Made by a program: the position numbers and the translations under genes. 9,214 bases of DNA from an uncultured Lachnospiraceae bacterium. Lineage in GTDB: Bacteria > Bacillota_A > Clostridia > Lachnospirales > Lachnospiraceae. Each line of letters opens with the position of its first letter. The first letter of the stretch is position 1. This document shows positions 1-5,385 of the stretch, piece after piece. The notes below the pieces were generated by a model. That model had not been told where the DNA came from. It was given only the letters and a program-made list of their open reading frames with translations, and searched no databases. The stretch lies in the NCBI GenBank assembly GCA_910587905.1, contig CAJUOF010000076.1, forward strand, positions 1 to 9,214. The letters run 5' to 3'.

Positions 1-122
1 CTCGGGAAAGAGTCCCTCCTGCCTTCTCTGGTCGTGCTTCCAGGGCGCAGAGGGCTTTTCCTGGATGCAGTCGTCAGAATCCTTCCTGTATTTTACGGTT
101 TTTCAATCGCCTGCAAACACTC

Positions 123-800
123 TCAGCAATCGTTCATGGTCCTCCCGGTTCCCGCCAGCCCCTCGAAATCCTGGACAAAGACGTCGACGGCCGAGAGGAT
201 GGTCTGATTCTTCACCAGTCCCTCGATCACCTCCGGCGCCACGGTGGCCGCCCCGACACCGTATTTGCACATCTCCAGGAGCTGGTGGGAATTCTTGAAG
301 CTCGCCACCAGGACCTCCGTCTTCATCCCGTTGTTCCTAAAAATGTCATGGATATCCTTCGCCGCCTGAACACCGTTATAGCCCATGTTGTCGATGCGGT
401 TCAGATAGGGTGCCGCATAGGAAGCCCCGCACTGCCCCGCCAGAAATGCCTGCATGGGCGTGTAAATGGCCGTGGCCGTAAAGGGGATCCCCTCTCCGGC
501 AAGCAGCTTCATGGCCCGGAACCCCTCCGGAATGGCCGGGATCTTCACGTAAGTATTCTCCCCCAGCTCCTTCACCATCCGGCGGCCCTCCTCCGCCATG
601 CCCTCCGCCTCCCGGGAAACGGCCTGCGCCATCAGCGGCGTCTCCTTCCCGATAAACGCCCGGATCTCCTTTAACACCTCGTAAGGGTTTCTGCCGCTTT
701 TCGCCAGAATGGTCGGATTGGTGGTCACTCCCTCCACCGGATAAATCTCCCAGATTTCTTTTATCTTCTCAATACGTGCGTCGTCGATCATTAACTTCAT
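123..800 (-). CDS. fsa: Fructose-6-phosphate aldolase-like protein (FSA/TalC, small transaldolase family)
   Basis: This is a 225-residue class I aldolase of the FSA/TalC branch of the transaldolase family, close to the usual 220 residues and complete. Visible family landmarks are Asp6, the VTTNPT segment (residues 25-30), the Schiff-base lysine in YVKIP (Lys86), TATAIYTP (108-115), LNRIDNMG (133-140) and VASFKN (165-170). FSA enzymes cleave or form C3-C4 bonds of ketoses using hydroxyacetone or dihydroxyacetone as donor, in the cytosol. The ATG start is supported by a strong AGGAGG at 810-815, 9 nt upstream. The gene lies 96 bp downstream of the glycyl radical enzyme on the same strand and I see no terminator between them, so co-transcription is likely. 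By analogy with E. coli FsaA/FsaB it would cleave 1-deoxyfructose 6-phosphate made by that enzyme into glyceraldehyde 3-phosphate and hydroxyacetone. The family assignment is firm; the substrate is inferred from context. A true transaldolase of the pentose phosphate pathway is less likely given length and context. Confidence 0.93.
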   Translation of the reverse strand: MKLMIDDARIEKIKEIWEIYPVEGVTTNPTILAKSGRNPYEVLKEIRAFIGKETPLMAQAVSREAEGMAEEGRRMVKELGENTYVKIPAIPEGFRAMKLLAGEGIPFTATAIYTPMQAFLAGQCGASYAAPYLNRIDNMGYNGVQAAKDIHDIFRNNGMKTEVLVASFKNSHQLLEMCKYGVGAATVAPEVIEGLVKNQTILSAVDVFVQDFEGLAGTGRTMNDC

Positions 801-896
801 GTTCCGGATCCTCCTCGTTCTATCCTGCCTGTTTTCTGTGAACGCCTGTTTTTATAAACAATAGTTCCTATATGACATCTGTTTTCCATAAGGTTT

Positions 897-3302
897 CTAT
901 AAGGTCTGCTCCGTCCGCTCAATGATGTCGTCCTGGGTCTTTTTGGACAGGACATTGAAAAATGCGCTGTAGCCCGCCACCCGCACGATCAGGTCCCTGT
1001 GGTTCTCCGGATGCTTCTGGGCATCCAGAAGAGTCTCCCTGCTGACCACGTTGAACTGGACGTGATAGCCGTGCAGCCGGTTGAAAAAGGTCCGAAGCAG
1101 GGCGATCAGCTTCTGCTTGTTTTCTTCCTTTTCCAGCATCTGCGGCGTCACCTTTTGATTCAGAAGGACTCCCCCGGTGATCTCCCTGGTCGGAAGCTTG
1201 GATACGCTCTTGAACACGGCCGTCGGACCGCACTGGTCCGCCCCGTGGCTGGGAGAACAGCCCTCCGCCAGCGGCTCCCCCGCCCGTCTCCCGTCCGGCG
1301 TCGCCAAAGTGCCCGCCCCCTGGGGGACATTGGCGGAGATGGAGGAGGTTCCCGCATAATAGACTCCGCCGATGGGACCTCTCCCGTAGCGGGTATTGTG
1401 ATATTTCTTCATCTCGTCAATGTAAGTCTCATAGGCCGCCACCACCAGCCGGTCCACATAGTCATCGTCGTTGCCGTATTTCGGCGCATCTCTAAGAAGC
1501 CTCCGGATCTCCTCATTTCGCTCCCCGGCAAAATCCGTGCGCAGCGCTTCCCACAATTCGGCCGGGCTCACCTTTTTCTCCTCGAACACCACCTTCTTCA
1601 TGGCCGCAAGGCTGTCCGCCAGGTTTGCGATCCCCACCTGCAGGTCACTGATGAAGTCATAGACGGCTCCGCCCTCCTTCATATTTAAACCCCGCTCAAT
1701 GCAGTCGTCGGTCAGGGCCGAGCAGAGAATATCCGCCGTGTCCTGTTCCAGCACCATGTCGCAGGTGGCGTCGATGATGGTACACTGGCGGCACATCTCC
1801 CGGATGACCTTATCCCAGCACCCAAGCACCTGGTCAAACTCCGTGAAATCCTTAAAATGGCCGCTCCCTTCGCAGAGCTTCGTCCCGGAAGCCGGGTCCA
1901 CGCCGTCGTTCATGGCGATCAAAAGAGCCTTGGGGAAGTTTAGGAAGCTCATGCCTGTGCAGCGGTATCCCCATTTCCCGGGGACCGCCGTCTCCACACA
2001 GCCGATGGCGCTGTAATTGTAAGCGTCCTCCGGCTTCACCCCCTTCTCGATAAAGCTGGGGATGATGACCTCGTCGTCGTTGAAAGCCGGCATGCCGAAG
2101 CCGCACCGCACCACCTCCACGCACTCCTTCATAAAGTCGTCGCTGAGCCCCCTGTGATACCGCACCGTCAGGTTCGGCTGGGTCAGATGGCACTTGGCCA
2201 CACTCTTTAGAATCAGCCAGGTCGTCTTATTGACCGCATCCTTCCCCTCCGCCGTCTGCCCCGCCACCGTCACGTTCTGATACAGGGGGGAGCCTGCGGA
2301 AAACTGGGTGTGGCTCCAGGAACGGATCTTATTGATGGTATAGGTTTTCAGCCAGAGGTTGCACAAAAGCTCACAGGCTTCCTCCTCCGTGATCCGCCCC
2401 TTCTCCAGATCCGCCTCGTAATAAGGATCCAGATATTGGTCCATGCGCCCGTAGGACAGGCTGTGGCCGTTGGATTCGATCTGGAGCACCAGATGGATAA
2501 GCCACAGGCTCTGCACCGCCTCCCGGAAGCTCTCCGCCGGTTCATAGGGCACCTTTTTGAGGATCCGGGCCATCTCCAGAAGCTCCGCCCTCCGCTGTCC
2601 TTCCCCCTCCTGTTCCGCCATGTCCTCTGCCAGGACCGCATACCGCCCTGCAAAATTTTTCACCGCCTCCGTCACGATCAGGATCGCCCGGTAGAAATAA
2701 CTCTTCTGGATATTTTTATAATCGGTCAGGTCCAGAGCTTCCAGCTTCTCCTTCGCCCGCCTCTCATAATCCTTAAGCCCGGCCCGCAATGCCTTTCCGT
2801 AGTCCACGGCACAGTGGGCGTCCCCGGAGGTGATGTTCCCCTCGGATTTGATGATCCCCAGATCATAATACTCTCTGGAATGGGGCGGAAATGCGGCCAG
2901 CCCCCGGTCAAGAACCGTGTTGTGCTCCCAAAAGGGAGCGATCCGGCGGAGCTTCTCCTTATTTTCTTCCGTGATATAGAACACGTCCCCGTCCCGGTGC
3001 TCAAACTCATCCAGCTCGTCGATCACCCATTTCATGGCATACTCCGGGAAGATCGGCGCGCTGCGGTTGGTGGACGCCTGATTGCCTGCGATCAGAGTCT
3101 GCGGCTCGATGAAGATCGTCATCTGTTCCAGAACCTTCTCAAGCATCCTCGCCCGCTTCAGAGCCAGCGGCTGGTCCTGGTTCTCCCGGTAGACCTGCGT
3201 CGTGATCATCGCCCGCTCCACACAGACCTGCGGCTTCGCATTCAAAAGCTCTTCCCGGAAGCTTTCCATCCTCGGTGTCAATGTCCCAAAATAGCTGTTC
3301 AT
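897..3302 (-). CDS. Glycyl radical enzyme of the PFL-like YbiW/PflD type (candidate 1,5-anhydrohexitol-6-phosphate lyase)
   Basis: This complete 801-residue protein has the two hallmarks of glycyl radical enzymes. One is the C-terminal glycyl radical loop RVAGYSAFF (774-782, radical on Gly777). The other is the thiyl-radical loop YSAIGCVETAVPGKWGYR (430-447, Cys435, with Glu437 as likely general base). The conserved TPDGRRAGEPLAEGCSPSHG segment (668-687) precedes the glycine loop. The length is close to E. coli YbiW (810) and PflD (765). A single catalytic Cys followed by X-Glu argues against true pyruvate formate-lyase, which has two adjacent cysteines. The gene is paired with an FSA-like aldolase downstream and an activase divergently, as in the E. 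coli ybiW and pflD loci, whose products are reported to open 1,5-anhydroglucitol 6-phosphate or 1,5-anhydromannitol 6-phosphate. That substrate is therefore the leading inference here. The start ATG has GGAGGG at 3308-3313. The radical is oxygen-sensitive, so the enzyme works in the anaerobic cytosol after activation. Confidence 0.93.
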   Translation of the reverse strand: MNSYFGTLTPRMESFREELLNAKPQVCVERAMITTQVYRENQDQPLALKRARMLEKVLEQMTIFIEPQTLIAGNQASTNRSAPIFPEYAMKWVIDELDEFEHRDGDVFYITEENKEKLRRIAPFWEHNTVLDRGLAAFPPHSREYYDLGIIKSEGNITSGDAHCAVDYGKALRAGLKDYERRAKEKLEALDLTDYKNIQKSYFYRAILIVTEAVKNFAGRYAVLAEDMAEQEGEGQRRAELLEMARILKKVPYEPAESFREAVQSLWLIHLVLQIESNGHSLSYGRMDQYLDPYYEADLEKGRITEEEACELLCNLWLKTYTINKIRSWSHTQFSAGSPLYQNVTVAGQTAEGKDAVNKTTWLILKSVAKCHLTQPNLTVRYHRGLSDDFMKECVEVVRCGFGMPAFNDDEVIIPSFIEKGVKPEDAYNYSAIGCVETAVPGKWGYRCTGMSFLNFPKALLIAMNDGVDPASGTKLCEGSGHFKDFTEFDQVLGCWDKVIREMCRQCTIIDATCDMVLEQDTADILCSALTDDCIERGLNMKEGGAVYDFISDLQVGIANLADSLAAMKKVVFEEKKVSPAELWEALRTDFAGERNEEIRRLLRDAPKYGNDDDYVDRLVVAAYETYIDEMKKYHNTRYGRGPIGGVYYAGTSSISANVPQGAGTLATPDGRRAGEPLAEGCSPSHGADQCGPTAVFKSVSKLPTREITGGVLLNQKVTPQMLEKEENKQKLIALLRTFFNRLHGYHVQFNVVSRETLLDAQKHPENHRDLIVRVAGYSAFFNVLSKKTQDDIIERTEQTL

Positions 3303-3352
3303 ATCCGCCCTCCATTTTATTTGAAATTGTTTTATGCTTCGTTTGTAACTTC

Positions 3353-3381
3353 ATAGTATCATTTTTCTTTTTTTCCGTCAA
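3353..3381 (-). promoter_or_regulatory. Sigma-A-type promoter for the glycyl radical enzyme and aldolase genes
   Basis: Reading the minus strand, TTGACG (3381-3376) is followed by a 17-bp spacer and TACTAT (3358-3353). The -35 matches the consensus at five of six positions and the -10 at four of six, with ideal spacing. Transcription would start near 3346, leaving a leader of about 44 nt before the ATG at 3302. It is the only strong promoter I found for the minus-strand pair. Confidence 0.65.
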
Positions 3382-3386
3382 TATCT

Positions 3387-3419
3387 TTTCAATAAAATTT
3401 CAATATATTTCATTTGAAA
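3387..3419. promoter_or_regulatory. Candidate repressor-binding cluster of TTTCA/TGAAA elements
   Basis: TTTCAATA occurs at 3387-3394 and again at 3398-3405, one helical turn (11 bp) apart. TTTCA follows at 3408-3412 and TGAAA at 3415-3419. The cluster lies between the two divergent promoters, just upstream of both -35 boxes. Tandem TTTC-containing elements spaced by about one turn are typical of some DeoR-family operators (for example AgaR), and a DeoR-family gene lies 1.2 kb away. The region is AT-rich, so short repeats also arise by chance; the operator role is an inference. Confidence 0.35.
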
Positions 3420-3437
3420 GTTTTATTATTTACTTTC
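3416..3437. promoter_or_regulatory. Dyad GAAAGT-N10-ACTTTC over the activase promoter -35
   Basis: Perfect 6-bp inverted arms GAAAGT (3416-3421) and ACTTTC (3432-3437) are separated by 10 bp and overlap the -35 box (3429-3434) of the activase promoter. A protein bound here would block polymerase. The ACTTTC arm recurs at 4510-4515, upstream of the deoR promoter, which fits a shared regulator. Operator function is inferred. Confidence 0.35.
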
Positions 3438-3457
3438 GCTTCTTTTTATGGTATACT
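3429..3457 (+). promoter_or_regulatory. Promoter for the activating-enzyme gene
   Basis: TTTACT (3429-3434), a 17-bp spacer and TATACT (3452-3457) form a good sigma-A-type promoter. A TG at 3449-3450 makes an extended -10. Transcription would begin near 3464, giving an untranslated leader of about 117 nt before the ATG at 3581. It faces away from the GRE promoter; the two -35 boxes are about 47 bp apart. Confidence 0.65.
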
Positions 3458-3474
3458 CAGGAGCATACGTATTT

Positions 3475-3533
3475 GCCAAATGATTCCCTGCTTTTCCTAT
3501 GACAATGAGAGCTATTCCGGCAGAACATTTGGC
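3475..3533 (+). promoter_or_regulatory. Long-range stem-loop in the activase leader
   Basis: GCCAAATG (3475-3482) and CATTTGGC (3526-3533) are a perfect 8-bp inverted pair. A second, inner pair CTGC (3488-3491) and GCAG (3520-3523) can stack inside it across a 5/2 internal loop, giving 12 base pairs that close a 28-nt apical segment. It sits wholly within the predicted 5' untranslated region, starting about 11 nt after the predicted transcription start. There is no T run after it, so it is not an intrinsic terminator. I cannot match it to a known riboswitch. It could equally be a DNA dyad bound by a regulator. Confidence 0.4.
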
Positions 3534-3580
3534 TCACGGGTATAGGATCAGATCCGGAAACAAGAAAGGAAACCAAGCTC

Positions 3581-4492
3581 ATGACAAATCAGGAAGCCCC
3601 CTCGGGCGTGATCTTCAACATCCAGAAATTCAGCCTCCACGACGGCCCCGGGATCCGGACGGTCGTATTCTTCAAAGGCTGCCCGCTCTCCTGCAAATGG
3701 TGCGCCAACCCGGAGAGCCAGGATACGGACATCCAGATCCTCTGGGACCAAACCCTGTGCGTCGGCTGCGGCGCCTGCATAGAAAACTGTCCGGAGGGAG
3801 CCATCAAAAAATCCGGTCGGAAACTGTACATCCGCCATGACCGCTGCCGCCGGTGCCTGGCCTGCGTAACGGACTGCCCCTCCCACGCCTTAAAAGCGGA
3901 AGGAAAACTCCGAAGCGTCCCCGAAGTCCTTGCGGTCTGCCTGCAGGACGAAGCCTTTTACGAGGAGAGCGGCGGCGGCGTGACCCTCTCCGGCGGGGAG
4001 CCCCTCATGCAGCCGGGATTCGCCCTCCCCCTCTTAAAGGCTTTGAAGGGGCGGGGCATCCATACGGCCGTCGAAACCACCGGCTGCATCGCCCCGGAGG
4101 TGTTCGAGACCGCACTTCCCTGGACCGACCTCATCTTATTCGACATCAAACACTGGGATGAGCATAAACATAAGGAAGGGACCGGCGTCTCCAACCGGCT
4201 GATCCTGGAAAATATGAAACACGCCCTCGCCCTTGGCAAAGAAGTCCTGCCAAGGCTTCCCGTCATCCCCGACTTCAACGATTCCCCGAGAGACGCCGAA
4301 GGCTTTGCCCTGCGGCTAAAAGAGGCCGGGGCGGACAAGGTCCAGCTCCTTCCCTTCCATCAGTTCGGGGAACGGAAATACGAGATGCTGGACAGGGCTT
4401 ATGCCTATGCCGGAATCCCGGCCCTCCGCGAAGAAAATCTGGAAGAGTTCTGCCGGGCCTTCCTCTCCGCCGGCATACACGCCTTCTTCTAG
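3581..4492 (+). CDS. Glycyl radical enzyme activating enzyme (radical SAM, ferredoxin-insert type)
   Basis: This 303-residue radical-SAM protein activates the partner glycyl radical enzyme by abstracting a hydrogen from its Gly777, using S-adenosylmethionine. The SAM cluster motif CPLSCKWC gives Cys34, Cys38 and Cys41, preceded by the family signature SLHDGPGIRTVVFFKG (18-33). A ferredoxin-like insert holds two more [4Fe-4S] motifs: Cys60/63/66/70 and Cys89/92/95/99. SGGEP (137-141) contacts SAM. The insert is typical of activases of non-PFL glycyl radical enzymes and is absent from PFL activase itself (about 245 residues), supporting the non-PFL assignment of the partner. The ATG has a GAAAGGA ribosome site at 3564-3570. 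The gene is divergent from its substrate enzyme rather than co-transcribed with it, and its promoter is separate, so the two could be expressed at different ratios. The protein is complete with no broken motifs. Confidence 0.95.
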   Translation: MTNQEAPSGVIFNIQKFSLHDGPGIRTVVFFKGCPLSCKWCANPESQDTDIQILWDQTLCVGCGACIENCPEGAIKKSGRKLYIRHDRCRRCLACVTDCPSHALKAEGKLRSVPEVLAVCLQDEAFYEESGGGVTLSGGEPLMQPGFALPLLKALKGRGIHTAVETTGCIAPEVFETALPWTDLILFDIKHWDEHKHKEGTGVSNRLILENMKHALALGKEVLPRLPVIPDFNDSPRDAEGFALRLKEAGADKVQLLPFHQFGERKYEMLDRAYAYAGIPALREENLEEFCRAFLSAGIHAFF

Positions 4493-4509
4493 GCTTCGTT
4501 TTCCGGGCA

Positions 4510-4527
4510 ACTTTCTTTCGTTTGTAA
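4510..4527. promoter_or_regulatory. Candidate DeoR operator upstream of the deoR-family promoter
   Basis: ACTTTCTTTCGTTTGTAA lies just upstream of the -35 box at 4534. Its last 11 bases, TTCGTTTGTAA (4517-4527), recur exactly at 3338-3348, near the predicted transcription start of the GRE promoter. Its ACTTTC recurs in the activase promoter at 3432-3437. TTTCTTTC (4512-4519) is also mirrored by GAAAGAAA at 4568-4575, over the predicted deoR-family transcription start, so inverted copies flank that promoter. These recurrences are seen directly; binding by the encoded repressor is inferred. Confidence 0.4.
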
Positions 4528-4533
4528 TTTTTC

Positions 4534-4562
4534 TTGCAACAACCGCCTTCTCGTGTTATAGT
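4534..4562 (+). promoter_or_regulatory. Promoter for the DeoR-family gene and the downstream BMP and phosphoesterase genes
   Basis: TTGCAA (4534-4539), 17 bp, then TATAGT (4557-4562) is a strong sigma-A-type match. The predicted start is near 4569, giving a leader of about 41 nt to the GTG at 4610. No terminator separates this promoter from the activase gene upstream, so read-through from there may add to expression. Confidence 0.65.
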
Positions 4563-4595
4563 AACGGGAAAGAAACAGGGGCGGACTAGCCGGAT

Positions 4596-4601
4596 GGGAG
4601 G
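4596..4601 (+). promoter_or_regulatory. Ribosome binding site fixing the GTG start of the DeoR-family gene
   Basis: GGGAGG lies 8 nt before the GTG at 4610-4612. The translation from this GTG (MAKRTNQILELL) begins exactly where DeoR-family proteins usually start, immediately before the helix-turn-helix, so the non-ATG start is well supported. Confidence 0.75.
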
Positions 4602-4609
4602 AAAGAGTC

Positions 4610-5356
4610 GTGGCAAAAAGGACCAATCAGATTTTGGAACTGCTGACAAAGGAAAATAAAATGGAAGTGTCCCTGCTGGCCGGTCACCTCGGCGTTTCCC
4701 AGGTGACGGTCCGAAAGGATCTGGATGAACTGGAAGAGAAAGGGATCATCAAACGGGAACACGGCTTTGCCGTCCTCAGAAGCCCCGACGACATCAACGG
4801 ACGGATCGCCTACCACTATGAGATCAAAAAAGAGATTGCCGGGAAGGCGGCAGAGCTGGTCTCCGACGGCGGCACGCTGATGATCGAGAGCGGAAGCTGC
4901 TGTGCCCTCCTGGCAGACGTCTTAACCACTGTCCGAAAAGATCTGACCATCATCACCAACAGCGCCTTCATTGCCGGATACATCCGAGGGAAATCCAACT
5001 TCCAGACCGTCCTCCTGGGCGGGACTTACCAGCCGGATGCCCAGGTGCTGGTGGGCCCCATGATCCGCCAATGCGTGGAAAACTTCTGGGTGGACCTGTT
5101 TTTTATCGGGACCGACGGCTATTCCCCCCGGACCGGCTTCACCAACCGGGATCAGATGAGGGCCCAGGCCGTCCGTGACATGGCCGGACAGGCGGAGCAG
5201 GTCGTGATCCTCACGGAAAGTGAAAAATTTTCCAGGCACGGCATCGTCCCCCTGAACCTGAAGAATCAGAAACTGCTCGTGATCACGGACAGCCGGATCG
5301 ACTCCCGGATGATCTCTGAATTAAAGAGCCGGGAGATCGAACTGCTCACCGTGTAA
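4610..5356 (+). CDS. DeoR-family transcriptional regulator
   Basis: This 248-residue cytoplasmic regulator has the normal length for the family. The N-terminal winged helix-turn-helix spans about residues 5-57, with the recognition region LGVSQVTVRKDLDELEEKG (27-45) close to the DeoR signature. The C-terminal DeoRC sensor domain, a phosphosugar-isomerase-like fold, runs from about 73 to 235 and shows DGGTLMIESGSC (86-97), TIITNS (113-118), LLGGTY (135-140) and FFIGTDGYSPRTGFT (164-178). Family members are usually repressors released by a phosphorylated sugar. Translation starts at GTG. It lies between the GRE activase gene and the BMP-domain gene, with its own promoter. Repeated TTTC/ACTTTC motifs at its promoter and in the divergent GRE region make it the likely regulator of the GRE locus and of itself. 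An anhydrohexitol phosphate or deoxyfructose phosphate would be a sensible effector, but that is inference; the BMP and phosphoesterase genes could also be its targets. Confidence 0.93.
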   Translation: MAKRTNQILELLTKENKMEVSLLAGHLGVSQVTVRKDLDELEEKGIIKREHGFAVLRSPDDINGRIAYHYEIKKEIAGKAAELVSDGGTLMIESGSCCALLADVLTTVRKDLTIITNSAFIAGYIRGKSNFQTVLLGGTYQPDAQVLVGPMIRQCVENFWVDLFFIGTDGYSPRTGFTNRDQMRAQAVRDMAGQAEQVVILTESEKFSRHGIVPLNLKNQKLLVITDSRIDSRMISELKSREIELLTV

Positions 5357-5385
5357 ATCTGCAAGATAAGAAAGGACCTTTTCCC

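Noticed and set aside
1..122. Gene remnant or terminator at the left edge
   Set aside because: The 122 bases after the aldolase stop contain no hairpin with a T run on the minus strand and no frame with recognisable protein similarity.
285..674. Plus-strand open frames across the aldolase gene
   Set aside because: They lie entirely opposite a well-conserved aldolase, have no supporting ribosome site and show no family motifs.
897..3302. Pyruvate formate-lyase
   Set aside because: True PFL has two adjacent active-site cysteines and an activase without ferredoxin clusters. Here there is a single Cys with a nearby Glu and a two-cluster activase.
2310..3356. A 348-codon open frame on the plus strand, antisense to the glycyl radical enzyme
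   Set aside because: Its translation has no recognisable domain and is low-complexity in Leu/Pro/His/Arg. It mirrors a clearly real gene in GC-rich DNA, where antisense frames stay open by codon bias.
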